From NCBI GenBank assembly GCA_027296055.1, contig JAPUJT010000069.1, positions 1 through 64,000 on the forward strand: a stretch of 64,000 nt of DNA, given 5' to 3'. Positions 8,277 to 17,133 of this stretch are shown here, piece by piece. This stretch comes from Planctomycetota bacterium (lineage in GTDB: Bacteria > Planctomycetota > JAPUJT01). The notes under the pieces were generated by a model, which was not told where the DNA came from, made no database searches, and saw nothing but the letters and a program-made list of their open reading frames with translations. The translations under genes and the position numbers were made by a program. How positions within the stretch are numbered: position 1 is the first letter of the stretch; each line of letters starts with the position of its first letter.

Positions 8277-9617
8277 TCAGGATATCTCCGAGAGTCCCCA
8301 CACGAGGAAATCGATCTCCTCGCGCGTGTTCATCTCCGTGAAGGAGAGGAGGAGGCTGCTCTCCTCCTGCGGGAAGACCCTTCCGAGGTCGAACCCGCCG
8401 ATGATCCCCTTGTCGAACAGCCGCTGGTTACATTCCTTCGCGGATACCGGTCCATGGATGGAGAACTCCCGAAAGAAGGGGCCCTCGAACCGGGGTCGAA
8501 ACGGTGTCTTCGCCTGGATCGCATCGGCGGCGTAGTGGGCCTTCTGGAGGCACAGCTCGGCCACATGCCGGAATCCCTCCTTGCCGATGGTCGTGAGATA
8601 GATCGCTCCCCGAAGGGCACACAGGCCCTGGTTCGTGCAAATGTTGCTCGTCGCCCTTGCCCTTCGGATGTGCTGCTCGCGGGCCTGCAATGTAAGGACG
8701 TACGCGCGCCGGCCGTCAGCGTCCAACGTCTCGCCCACGATCCTCCCCGGCATCCTCCGGACGTATTTCTGACGGGCGGCGAGGAACCCGAACCAGGGAC
8801 CTCCGAAGGAGACGGGATTGCCCAGCGGCTGCCCTTCCCCCACCGCGATGTCGGCGTCGTAGTCCCCCGGAGGGGCCAGCAGACCGAGGGAGATCGGATC
8901 CACTGCTGCGATCATCAGGGCGCCTGCCGAGTGGGCGATCTGGCTTACCTCCGCTGCCTCTTCGATCAGGCCGAGGAAGTTGGGAGTTTGCAGGATGATC
9001 GCGGCGACTTCGGGCGTGGCGCGTTCTCGAAGGGCGTCCAGGTCGGTGCGCCCGTCCTTCAGGGGGATGTCGACCGGCTCTGCATCGCGGTTAACGAGGT
9101 AAGTGTGCAGCACGGCTCGGGTGTCCGGGTGGAGCGTCCCGGGAATCAAGACGCGGTTGCGTCCCGTGCTCCCCAGGGCCATCAGGGCCGCCTCGGCCGC
9201 GGAGGTCGCCCCGTCGTAGTGGGAGGCGTTGGAGACGTCCATCCCGGTGATCTCGCAGATCATGGTCTGATACTCGTACGTCGCCTGCAGGTTTCCCTGG
9301 CTCGCCTCCGGCTGATAGGGAGTGTACGAGGTGGCGAACTCGGATCGGCCGGCGAGGTTATCGACGAGGGATGGTATGTGGTGGCGGTAGGCGCCCGCTC
9401 CGAGGAATGAGGGCATCTCTCCCGGGATAGAATTGAGTTTCGCCGCCTCCCCCATCTTCCGAAGAATCTCGGGCTCGGAAAGAGCCCTTTCGAGGTTCAG
9501 ATCGCCCCTGAAGCGGACCGACTTCGGGATCGGGGCGAAGAGCTCGTCGATCGAGTCCGCTCCGATCCGTTCGAGCATCTCTCGGATCTCTTCCGGAGTG
9601 TTCTGCGTGTAAGCCAT
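8277..9617 (-). CDS. gcvPA: Glycine dehydrogenase (decarboxylating) subunit 1
   Basis: 446 aa, full length for the N-terminal-half subunit of a two-subunit P-protein. The opening 'YTQNTPEEIREML' and the internal 'PYQPEASQGNLQ' and 'ASHYDGATSAAEA' segments are family signatures. It lacks the PLP lysine, which sits in GcvPB, and forms the structural partner in an alpha2beta2 enzyme. It lies 21 bases downstream of gcvH, in the same minus-strand operon led by the glycine riboswitch. Confidence 0.95.
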   Translation of the reverse strand: MAYTQNTPEEIREMLERIGADSIDELFAPIPKSVRFRGDLNLERALSEPEILRKMGEAAKLNSIPGEMPSFLGAGAYRHHIPSLVDNLAGRSEFATSYTPYQPEASQGNLQATYEYQTMICEITGMDVSNASHYDGATSAAEAALMALGSTGRNRVLIPGTLHPDTRAVLHTYLVNRDAEPVDIPLKDGRTDLDALRERATPEVAAIILQTPNFLGLIEEAAEVSQIAHSAGALMIAAVDPISLGLLAPPGDYDADIAVGEGQPLGNPVSFGGPWFGFLAARQKYVRRMPGRIVGETLDADGRRAYVLTLQAREQHIRRARATSNICTNQGLCALRGAIYLTTIGKEGFRHVAELCLQKAHYAADAIQAKTPFRPRFEGPFFREFSIHGPVSAKECNQRLFDKGIIGGFDLGRVFPQEESSLLLSFTEMNTREEIDFLVWGLSEIS

Positions 9618-9638
9618 TGCTCGAGCTCTACCCGTCCA

Positions 9639-10025
9639 TCAGTGATCTTCCGCCTTCACAATTTCTTCGTACGCCTCGGCGGTGAGGAGCGACTCGACGT
9701 CGCTGGGGTTGGTCATCTTGATCTTCACCAGCCAACCTTCCCCGAACGGCGACGAGGAGAGCTTGTCGAGGTTGTCTGGCAGGGCCTCGTGCACCTCCTC
9801 GACGGTGCCGGAGCAGGGAGCGAACAGGTCGGAGACGGCCTTGACCGACTCGATCTCGCCGAGGGCCTTTCCCTTCTCGCAATTCGTCCCGACCGCGGGC
9901 AGTTCGATATAGACGATGTCGGTGAGTTGAGCCACCGCGAAATCCGTGATCCCGACGGTGGCCACCTCTCCCTCCACCCGGATCCACTCGTGTGACTCTG
10001 TGTAGCGAAGATCCGCCGGTCGCAT
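9639..10025 (-). CDS. gcvH: Glycine cleavage system H protein
   Basis: 128 aa, the usual size. It is the lipoyl carrier that shuttles the aminomethyl intermediate between P-, T- and L-proteins. The lipoylated lysine is K62 in GEIESVKAVSDL. 'ESHEWI' near residue 10 and 'GWLVKI' near the end are conserved. A GAGGGGG ribosome site precedes the ATG, which is two bases past the gcvT stop codon. Modification is probably by the ligase/transferase encoded at 6069-6797. No lpd (L-protein) gene is present in the window. Confidence 0.96.
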   Translation of the reverse strand: MRPADLRYTESHEWIRVEGEVATVGITDFAVAQLTDIVYIELPAVGTNCEKGKALGEIESVKAVSDLFAPCSGTVEEVHEALPDNLDKLSSSPFGEGWLVKIKMTNPSDVESLLTAEAYEEIVKAEDH

Positions 10026-10027
10026 CT

Positions 10028-11107
10028 TTATTTCCCCCTCTTGTAGAAAGGAATCGCCGTGACTCTTGCCGCGTGCCTCTTGCCGCGGATGTCCACCTCG
10101 CAGAGAGAGTCGATCGGGGCGCCGCCCTCCACGTACGCCATCGCAATCGTCCTCTGCAACGTCGGGGAGTGCGTGCCGCTCGTCACCACCCCCGTCTTTC
10201 GGTTGTCACGGTAGACGTCCGCCCCCTGGCGTGGAATCCTCCTCCCCTCCACTTCCAGGCCAACGAGTCTCCTCATCTTCTGGTTTGCCTTGGCGAGGAC
10301 GAGGGCATCGCGACCGATGAACTCCTTTTCCAGATCGACGAACCGATGAAGGCCCGCCTGGATCGGGTTCAAATCCCGCGATAGCTCATGGCCATAGAGC
10401 GGCATCCCCGCTTCCAGGCGCAGGGTATCACGGGCGCCGAGGCCCGACGGAACGAGTCCCGCCCTCGCGCCGACGTCCGAGAGGAGGCTCCATGTGCGCT
10501 CGCACCTGTCCGTCTGGACGTAGAGCTCGAATCCGTCCTCCCCCGTGTATCCGGTACGCGAGATCATTCCCATATCTCCCGCAATCTCCCCCGCCCGGGC
10601 CCAGTAATACGGAAGATCGGGGAGGGGGATCTCGACGAGTCTCTGCAGGATCGATCCGGCACTGGGTCCCTGGATGGCGATCATCGAGACCGAGCTCGTC
10701 AGGTCTTCGATCTCCACATCATCCGATTGCTTATGGTCCTCGAGCCAGGCCAGAACCTGGATCCGATTGCCGGCGTTGACCACGAGACGGATGAAGTCGG
10801 CGAAGGAGTAGATGACGATGTCGTCTATCACCCCGCCCTCCGGATCGCAGAGGAAGGAATACTTCCCCTTCCCCGGGGGGAGCCCTTCGACCCCTGCGGT
10901 CGTCATCCTCGAGAGGAATTTCGTCCGGTCCTTCCCTGTCAGCTCGAGCCGTCCCATGTGAGAGAGATCGAACAGCCCTGCGTTTGTCCGGGTGGCGACG
11001 TGCTCTTCGGTGATCGATGTGTACTGAACCGGCATCTCCCAGCCGCCGAATTCGACGAGCTTGGCGCCCAGTCTCTTGTGTACGTGGTGCAGAGGAGTGC
11101 GAAGCAT
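10028..11107 (-). CDS. gcvT: Glycine cleavage system aminomethyltransferase (T protein)
   Basis: 359 aa from the ATG at 11107 ('MLRTPLHHVHKRLGAK'). Upstream codons in frame are leader RNA (riboswitch and terminator), not protein. The enzyme transfers the methylene group from GcvH to tetrahydrofolate and releases ammonia. 'GGWEMPVQY' near residue 22 and 'LFDLSHMG' are typical N-terminal GcvT segments. It is the first gene of gcvT-gcvH-gcvPA-gcvPB-ligase, and its leader carries the glycine riboswitch, so expression should rise with glycine. Confidence 0.96.
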   Translation of the reverse strand: MLRTPLHHVHKRLGAKLVEFGGWEMPVQYTSITEEHVATRTNAGLFDLSHMGRLELTGKDRTKFLSRMTTAGVEGLPPGKGKYSFLCDPEGGVIDDIVIYSFADFIRLVVNAGNRIQVLAWLEDHKQSDDVEIEDLTSSVSMIAIQGPSAGSILQRLVEIPLPDLPYYWARAGEIAGDMGMISRTGYTGEDGFELYVQTDRCERTWSLLSDVGARAGLVPSGLGARDTLRLEAGMPLYGHELSRDLNPIQAGLHRFVDLEKEFIGRDALVLAKANQKMRRLVGLEVEGRRIPRQGADVYRDNRKTGVVTSGTHSPTLQRTIAMAYVEGGAPIDSLCEVDIRGKRHAARVTAIPFYKRGK

Positions 11108-11120
11108 ATCTCTCGCAAAC

Positions 11121-11148
11121 AAAAAAGGGATAGGAATTCTCCTATCCC
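11121..11148 (-). terminator. Intrinsic terminator in the gcvT leader (riboswitch expression platform)
   Basis: On the minus strand GGGATAGGA (11148-11140) pairs with TCCTATCCC (11135-11127) around a 4-nt loop, and six Ts follow (11126-11121). It lies between the aptamer and the gcvT start, 14 bases before the ATG. It is therefore the regulated terminator of the switch rather than a gene-end terminator. Confidence 0.85.
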
Positions 11149-11196
11149 TGTCGTCCCCCCCCCCCGACCCGGGTGGAGGATCCAGAGAGGCGTCCT

Positions 11197-11287
11197 GATG
11201 CGGTCCCTTTGCCTGAGAGTTTCGCCGGAAACCGGCTTGCCCCTTCGGCGCCACCTCCCCACGAGGGGAGGCGGGCTCTCCCGCATC
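11197..11287 (-). promoter_or_regulatory. Glycine riboswitch aptamer (single)
   Basis: On the minus strand P1 is GATGCGG (11287-11281) pairing with CCGCATC (11203-11197). Between them are the conserved glycine-aptamer elements GGGAGAGCCC, GCCGAAGGGGCAA and ACTCTCAGGCAAAGGGACCG, in order and at normal spacing. Only one aptamer is evident; the classic form is a tandem pair. The downstream terminator at 11121-11148 suggests an ON switch: glycine binding would favour antitermination of gcvT-H-PA-PB. It starts about 58 bases after the clpB stop codon. Confidence 0.93.
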
Positions 11288-11344
11288 CATCATCCGCCAG
11301 ATGGAGGGGATGAATAACAGTGATCGGCCCAGACGTCAAGGGGC

Positions 11345-13930
11345 TTACGCTGCATCGGACCGATCCGGCTGGAGAAGGATCTCCCCGTCCTTCATCGAGA
11401 CGAGAATGGATTCTCCTTCCCCGAGCTCCCCCTGCAGGATCTTCACCGCGAGGGGGTCGAGGAGCCGCTTCTGGATCACCCGCTTCAGGGGCCTGGCGCC
11501 GTAGTCCGGGTCGTATCCCTCCGCGGCGAGAAGGCTCTTCGCTTCGTCGCTCAGCCGGATTCCAATCTTCTTGGCCCGGAGACGCTTCGTGAGCCGCTCC
11601 ACCTGGATCTCCACGATCCGGGCGATCCGATCCTCCGTCAGCCTGTCGAAGATCACGATGTCGTCAATGCGGTTGAGCAGCTCCGGCCGGAAGGCGGCGC
11701 GCAGGGCCTGGAGGACCCGGCTCTGCATTTCCTCGGGTTCCAGGGCTGAACTGATGTGCTCGCTTCCCAGGTTGCTCGTGAGGATCACGATCGCATTGGA
11801 GAAATCCGCGGTCTTCCCGTGGCTGTCGGTGAGCCTTCCGTCCTCCAGTATCTGCAACAGGACGCCGAGTACGTCCGGGTGGGCCTTCTCGATCTCGTCC
11901 AGGAGGATCACGGCGTAGGGCCTCCGGCGGATCTTCTCCGTCAGGTACCCCCCCTGCTCGTAGCCGACGTATCCAGGGGGCGCCCCGATCAGGCGGGAGA
12001 CGGAGTGCTTCTCCATGAACTCGGACATGTCGAGCCGAACTATTGCCTGCTCATCATCGAACAGGAACTCGGCGAGGGTCCTGGCCAGCTCGGTCTTTCC
12101 CACGCCGGTCGGACCGAGGAAGATGAACGATCCGAGGGGGCGACCCTCCTCCTGGATGCCGGATCGGGCGCGACGGACGGCGTTGGATACGGCCGTCACC
12201 GCGCGGTCCTGACCGATCACCCTCTGGTGGATCCGCTCTTCCATGTGGAGGAGTTTCTCCTTCTCCCCTTCGAGCATCCGGCTGACCGGCACGCCCGTCC
12301 AGTGAGAGACGACCTGCGAGATCTCCTCGGGTCCCACCTCCTCCTGGAGGAGGGCGCCGTCCTTCTGGAGTGATTCGAGGTGAGCCCTCGCCTCCTCCAG
12401 CTCCTGCTGAAGGGAAGGGATCGTGCCGTACTGAATCTCCGACACCTTCTCCAGGTTTCCATCTCTCTGCAGCTTTTCGGACTGCGCCCTGGCGTCGTCC
12501 ATCCTCGCCTTCAGATCGCGCATCTTCTGGATCGACGCCTTCTCGTTCTCCCAGCGCGCCTTGAGCGTAGACCGCTCCTCCTCGAGACCCGCCAGCTCTT
12601 TCTTGAGATCTTTCAACCTCTCCTTGGAGGGGCGGTCCTTCTCCTTCTTGAGTGCGGATCGCTCGATCTCCAGCTGAGTGATGCGTCGCTGGATCGAATC
12701 GAGCTCCGACGGCATGCTGTCGATCTCGAGGCGGAGATGACTCGCCGCCTCATCGATCAGGTCGATCGCCTTGTCGGGCAGAAATCGGTCCGAGATGTAC
12801 CGGTCCGAGAGGGTCCCCGCCGCCACGAGGGCTGCATCCTGGATCCGGACGCCATGGTGCACCTCGTACCTCTCCTTCAGCCCTCGGAGGATGCCGATCG
12901 TGTCCTCCACGGTGGGCTCGCATATGAAGACGGGCTGAAAGCGTCGCTCGAGGGCGGCGTCCTTCTCGACGTACTGCCTGTACTCGTCGAGGGTCGTGGC
13001 GCCGATGCAGCGCAGCTCCCCCCGGGCGAGCGCCGGCTTCAATATGTTGGCGGCGTCCTGGGACCCCTCCGCCCTCCCCGCTCCGACGACGGTGTGCATC
13101 TCGTCGATGAAGAGGATGATTCCTCCGTCGCTACGGGTGATCTCCCGGATCACCGCCTTGAGGCGTTCCTCGAAGTCACCGCGGAACTTGGCGCCGGCGA
13201 CGAGGGACCCCATGTCCAGGGCGACCACGCGCTTGTTCTTCAGGCCCTCGGGCACGTCCCCTGCGATGATGCGCCGGGCGAGCCCTTCGGCGATCGCCGT
13301 CTTGCCTACTCCCGGGTCTCCTATGAGAACCGGATTGTTCTTGGTGCGTCGCGAGAGGACCTGCATCACGCGACGGATCTCGGTGTCTCGTCCGATCACG
13401 GGGTCCAGCTTTCCCTGACGCGCCATCTCGGTAAGATCCCGGCCATACTTCTGGAGGGCCTGATAACGCCCCTCCGGTGTGGCGTCGGTTACCCGCTCGC
13501 CTCCTCGGATCTCTTCGAGGGCCTTCAGGAGGAGTTTCCTGTTGATGCCCGCGCTCTTCCACACTTCCTGCCCTCGCTCCTCGACCATGGCGAGAAGGAG
13601 GTGCTCGACGCTGACGTACTCGTCGTGAAGCTTCTCGGCCTCCTTGAACGCGCGCTCGAGGACATCCTGAAGGCGCGGGGAGAGCCCGGGCTGCGGGACG
13701 GCGCCCTGGACGGAGGGGAGCTTGTCCAGCTCGGTCTCGAGAGCGGACCGCACCGCGTCGGGGTGGACTCCTATCTTCTGCAGGATGGGAATCGTCACGC
13801 CATCCGATAGGGAGAGGAGCGCGAGGCCGAGATGCTCCGGGCTGACCTCGGGGCTTTTGCGGCCTTCGCTGAGGTGCTGTGCCTCCTGCAAGGCCTCCTG
13901 GCTTTTTACAGTGAATTTGTCGAATCGCAT
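11345..13930 (-). CDS. clpB: ATP-dependent disaggregase ClpB
   Basis: 861 aa, normal for ClpB. The order is an N-terminal Clp_N repeat domain (1-145), AAA1 with Walker A GDPGVGKT (204-211), a coiled-coil middle domain (about 400-530, Glu/Lys/Arg-rich heptads), AAA2 with GPTGVGKT near residue 605, and a small C-terminal domain. It resolves protein aggregates with DnaK in the cytoplasm. AGAAGGAG precedes the ATG. Upstream DNA lacks a CIRCE element and I see no clear sigma32 site. The gcv riboswitch lies directly downstream on the same strand, so read-through into gcv is possible unless a terminator lies in the short gap. Confidence 0.97.
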   Translation of the reverse strand: MRFDKFTVKSQEALQEAQHLSEGRKSPEVSPEHLGLALLSLSDGVTIPILQKIGVHPDAVRSALETELDKLPSVQGAVPQPGLSPRLQDVLERAFKEAEKLHDEYVSVEHLLLAMVEERGQEVWKSAGINRKLLLKALEEIRGGERVTDATPEGRYQALQKYGRDLTEMARQGKLDPVIGRDTEIRRVMQVLSRRTKNNPVLIGDPGVGKTAIAEGLARRIIAGDVPEGLKNKRVVALDMGSLVAGAKFRGDFEERLKAVIREITRSDGGIILFIDEMHTVVGAGRAEGSQDAANILKPALARGELRCIGATTLDEYRQYVEKDAALERRFQPVFICEPTVEDTIGILRGLKERYEVHHGVRIQDAALVAAGTLSDRYISDRFLPDKAIDLIDEAASHLRLEIDSMPSELDSIQRRITQLEIERSALKKEKDRPSKERLKDLKKELAGLEEERSTLKARWENEKASIQKMRDLKARMDDARAQSEKLQRDGNLEKVSEIQYGTIPSLQQELEEARAHLESLQKDGALLQEEVGPEEISQVVSHWTGVPVSRMLEGEKEKLLHMEERIHQRVIGQDRAVTAVSNAVRRARSGIQEEGRPLGSFIFLGPTGVGKTELARTLAEFLFDDEQAIVRLDMSEFMEKHSVSRLIGAPPGYVGYEQGGYLTEKIRRRPYAVILLDEIEKAHPDVLGVLLQILEDGRLTDSHGKTADFSNAIVILTSNLGSEHISSALEPEEMQSRVLQALRAAFRPELLNRIDDIVIFDRLTEDRIARIVEIQVERLTKRLRAKKIGIRLSDEAKSLLAAEGYDPDYGARPLKRVIQKRLLDPLAVKILQGELGEGESILVSMKDGEILLQPDRSDAA

Positions 13931-14154
13931 AAGGGGTCTCCTTCTGGCTTTGTCTGTGACACGACTATAGTTAGAGCAAGAATCGGGCCATAAACCGCCG
14001 ATGCCGTTCTATGGGGCCAGAGTGCTGAAAGTACTTTATATCAATGAGTTACGTGACTTATCCTCCGAGTTAGCCGCCAAAGCGACAGCGCACCAGTCTG
14101 CCGGATTGGCAGCCACGTGCCCCCCTCGCAGCCTCTTCTGGAGCGCATGAACTC

Positions 14155-15327
14155 ATGCGTTACATAGGGAACAAGACCCGACTCCTCGGCGATATCGAGG
14201 CTTTTGCCGAGGATATGGGCGCCACAGGGAGGAGTGTCCTCGACGTCTTCGCCGGCACGGCCGCCGTCGCGAGGCGTTTCAAGGAGAGGGGTTACCGGGT
14301 CTATTCGAATGACAACATGATGTACAGTTACGTCCTGCAGAAGGCGTACGTCGAACCGACGCGCGTGCCCGCCTTCCTCGGCCTACGGAAGGTGCGCGGA
14401 GTGGGCAAGTTTCTGAAGTCCAGGTCGGGGTCGAGTCGGATCGACGGCGTGGTCGAGTATCTCAATCGCGAGGTCCAGCAGGTCGAGGGAATTGTCTTCC
14501 GACAGTTCACTCCAGGAGGGTTGTCGGGGCGGCAGTTCTTCACCCCCGAGAACGGTCGCCGGATCGATGGCATCCTTGAATCACTCAGGGTGTGGAGACG
14601 GCGGAAGGTGCTCCGGCAGGCGGAATACTTCGTCCTCCTCGCTTCTCTCATAGAGGCGGCGGATCGGGTGGCCAACATCTCGGGGGTCTACGGGGCGTAC
14701 CTGAAACACTGGGACGTGAGCGCCAAGAAACCCCTCGCCCTCAGGTCGCCGGAGATCTCGACACGCGGGCGCGGCCATCGCGCTTATCGGGAGGACGCCA
14801 ACCGTCTCGTCCGTCGAATCAAGGCCGACGTCCTCTACGTGGATCCCCCCTACAACCGACGGCAGTACGCCGCGAACTATCATGTCCTGGAGGTTCTGGC
14901 CGAGGCTGCCGACGTCAAGGATCTGGACGCTTACGAGGCGCGACTGTACGGCAAGACGGGGCTCAAGCCGTACGACGAGCAACGATCCGAGTACTGCCTG
15001 CGACAGAGAGGGGAAGACAGTCGACTGTCACGCTGCGAGATCGCCTTCCGTGATCTGATCCGATCGTCTCGTTGCCGCCACATCATCGTCTCCTACAACG
15101 AGGAGGGGATCCTCTCGCTGGAGACGATCGCTCGCGCCCTCTCGGAGGAGCTGGGGAATCCTGCGTTCGACTTTGATCGGCAGTTCCGGGAGATTCGCTA
15201 TCGGCGGTTCCGGAGCGACGCCCACCGCGGCCCCGGGAGGTCCTATCGGGTCCTCGAGGGAAGGCGCCGGGATGAGATCCACGAGTGGCTGTTCTACGCA
15301 AGGAGGCACGGAACGGGGTCACGTTGA
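14155..15327 (+). CDS. D12-class DNA adenine-N6 methyltransferase
   Basis: 390 aa. It opens with 'MRYIGNKTRLL', the usual start of Dam/D12 enzymes (SAM-binding motif X). Motif I is DVFAGTAAVA (30-39) and the catalytic motif IV is DPPYN (230-234), specific for adenine-N6 methylation. It is longer than Dam (about 270-280 aa), with an insertion between motifs I and IV that probably holds the target-recognition region. No cognate endonuclease flanks it. With the enzyme at 4768-6042 the window holds two orphan methylases of different classes. The upstream region (13931-14154) is relatively AT-rich, and clpB is divergent. Confidence 0.86.
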   Translation: MRYIGNKTRLLGDIEAFAEDMGATGRSVLDVFAGTAAVARRFKERGYRVYSNDNMMYSYVLQKAYVEPTRVPAFLGLRKVRGVGKFLKSRSGSSRIDGVVEYLNREVQQVEGIVFRQFTPGGLSGRQFFTPENGRRIDGILESLRVWRRRKVLRQAEYFVLLASLIEAADRVANISGVYGAYLKHWDVSAKKPLALRSPEISTRGRGHRAYREDANRLVRRIKADVLYVDPPYNRRQYAANYHVLEVLAEAADVKDLDAYEARLYGKTGLKPYDEQRSEYCLRQRGEDSRLSRCEIAFRDLIRSSRCRHIIVSYNEEGILSLETIARALSEELGNPAFDFDRQFREIRYRRFRSDAHRGPGRSYRVLEGRRRDEIHEWLFYARRHGTGSR

Positions 15328-15364
15328 CTTGCTCCGGGCCCACCGATAGGATCCAACGCACGCG

Positions 15365-16267
15365 ATGAGCGGCGAGGATTCGGATAGTCGGACGATCTCT
15401 GTGGTATTCAATCCCGTGTCGGGCCTCGGCGCGGGACGCGTGGCCCTCCGTGATCTGACGGACCGTCTCTCGGCCTTCGGGATGCCCTATCAGGTGACCG
15501 AGACGGGCGGACCGGGGGACGGCGCCGCTGTCGCACGGGCGGCCGATCCGGAACACTGCCGGGCCATCCTCATCATCGGTGGAGACGGGACGATCAACGA
15601 CGTGATGAACGGTCCCGTTCCCCGAGGCGTGCCGATCGGGCTGATCCCGTTCGGGACGGGCAATGTTCTTTCCACCGCCCTCCGTCTTCCGCGCAGTCCA
15701 GCCGAGCTGGTCGACGCGGTCCGGGGAAAGAGGACGCGCCAGATAGATCTTGTCGAGAGGGACGGACGTCGATTCGCCTCGGTGGCAGGGATCGGTTTCG
15801 ACGCGTACGTCGTCGAGGAGCTTTCCCGCCATCGCTCGGGAAACATACGAAAGTGGAGCTACGCCGTGCCCATATTGAGGGCGATGGCGCGGTATCGGTT
15901 TCCGGCGATCCGGGTGCGGGTCGATTCCCGAACGATCGGGGAGAATTTCGGAATGGTGATCCTGGGAAACGTCTGGAACTATGGCGGCATCTTGCGAGTA
16001 GCGCCTCGAGCGAGGCCCGATGACGGCCTCATCGATGTATGTATCTTTGGCGGGAGAAAGCGGACGGACCTGCTACGATATGCCGCCGCCCTGCCCTTCG
16101 GGCTGCACCTTGCCTACCCCGACGTGAGATACCTGCGGGGCAAAGAGGTTCTCGTGGAGGCGACGGAAGGGGGCGAGATCCCCGTCGAGCTGGATGGCGA
16201 TCCCGGCGGGACTTTGCCCGCCCGGTTCCGCGTCTTGCCGCTGGAGGCGACACTTCTCGTCGCTTGA
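15365..16267 (+). CDS. Diacylglycerol kinase-like lipid kinase
   Basis: 300 aa, typical for the DgkB/YegS/BmrU group. 'VVFNPVSG' near residue 13 and the nucleotide-binding GGDGTIND (72-79) define the DAGK catalytic domain. The C-terminal half is the beta-rich domain of the same family. It probably phosphorylates diacylglycerol, a long-chain base or another membrane lipid on the cytoplasmic face. It lies between the methylase and kdsA on the same strand, and a role in envelope lipid turnover fits the kdsA neighbour. The exact lipid cannot be read from sequence. Confidence 0.85.
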   Translation: MSGEDSDSRTISVVFNPVSGLGAGRVALRDLTDRLSAFGMPYQVTETGGPGDGAAVARAADPEHCRAILIIGGDGTINDVMNGPVPRGVPIGLIPFGTGNVLSTALRLPRSPAELVDAVRGKRTRQIDLVERDGRRFASVAGIGFDAYVVEELSRHRSGNIRKWSYAVPILRAMARYRFPAIRVRVDSRTIGENFGMVILGNVWNYGGILRVAPRARPDDGLIDVCIFGGRKRTDLLRYAAALPFGLHLAYPDVRYLRGKEVLVEATEGGEIPVELDGDPGGTLPARFRVLPLEATLLVA

Positions 16268-16287
16268 CGAGAGGGAGGAGGCGACGA

Positions 16288-17124
16288 ATGAGCGCAATCC
16301 GAAGCATCGATGCCGCCGGGACGAAGCTCGGGTCGGATCGTCTCTTCCTGATCGCGGGACCGTGCGTGATCGAGAGCGTGGAGACATGCGTCGAGGTCGC
16401 GGGTCGCCTGAAGCAGGTCTGCTCCGAGATGGGCATTCCGTACGTCTTCAAGGCATCGTATGACAAGGCGAATCGAAGCTCGCTCCGCTCCTTTCGTGGC
16501 CCTGGAATCGATGAAGGGCTGAAGGTCCTGCAGCAGGTGAAGCAGGATGTGGGAGTGCCAGTCCTCTCCGACGTCCATCAGCGGGACGAGGCTGCGTCCG
16601 CGGCCGAGGTCGTGGACATCCTTCAGATTCCCGCCTTCCTCTGCCGCCAGACCGATCTGGTCGTGGCCGTGGGCGAGACGGGAAAGCCCGTCAATATCAA
16701 GAAGGCACAGTTCATGGCCCCGTGGGATCTCAGATACGTCGTGGAAAAGATCGTATCGACGGGCAATGAGCAGATCCTGCTGACCGAGAGGGGGACCTCC
16801 TTCGGTTACAACACACTGGTCAACGACATGCGGGCGATCCCGATCCTCTCGCTCCTCGGCTATCCGGTGATCTTCGACGCCACACACAGCGTCCAGGCCC
16901 CCGGTGGCCTGGGGGATCGGTCCGGCGGCGAGCGGAAGTACGCCCCGACTCTGGCGAAGGCCGCCGTTGCTGCGGGGTGCCACGGCGTCTTCATGGAGGT
17001 CCACCCTGATCCAGATCGGGCCCTATCGGATGGGCCGAACTCCATCACGCTCGACTCGGTGCCGGCGTTGTTGGCCCAGCTCGTGAAGATCTCCGAGGTC
17101 GTGCGGGGAGATGTCTCCCGGTAG
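16288..17124 (+). CDS. kdsA: 3-deoxy-8-phosphooctulonate synthase
   Basis: 278 aa from the ATG at 16288, preceded by GAGGGAGGAG. The frame is open further upstream, but that part overlaps the lipid kinase. The enzyme condenses PEP with arabinose 5-phosphate to Kdo-8-phosphate for LPS core synthesis. AGPCVIES (23-30) carries a cysteine at residue 26, where metal-independent enzymes such as the E. coli one have asparagine, so this looks like the metal-dependent class. 'KASYDKANRSS' and 'DRSGGERKYAPTLA' are further family segments. It is the best marker in the window for a diderm, LPS-making organism. Confidence 0.95.
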   Translation: MSAIRSIDAAGTKLGSDRLFLIAGPCVIESVETCVEVAGRLKQVCSEMGIPYVFKASYDKANRSSLRSFRGPGIDEGLKVLQQVKQDVGVPVLSDVHQRDEAASAAEVVDILQIPAFLCRQTDLVVAVGETGKPVNIKKAQFMAPWDLRYVVEKIVSTGNEQILLTERGTSFGYNTLVNDMRAIPILSLLGYPVIFDATHSVQAPGGLGDRSGGERKYAPTLAKAAVAAGCHGVFMEVHPDPDRALSDGPNSITLDSVPALLAQLVKISEVVRGDVSR

Positions 17125-17133
17125 GAAGTTTGT

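Noticed and set aside
13960-14060. CIRCE or sigma32 control of clpB
   Set aside because: A lone GAGTGCTGA half-site near 14020 has no inverted partner at 9 bases, and no CTTGAA/CCCCAT pair is visible.
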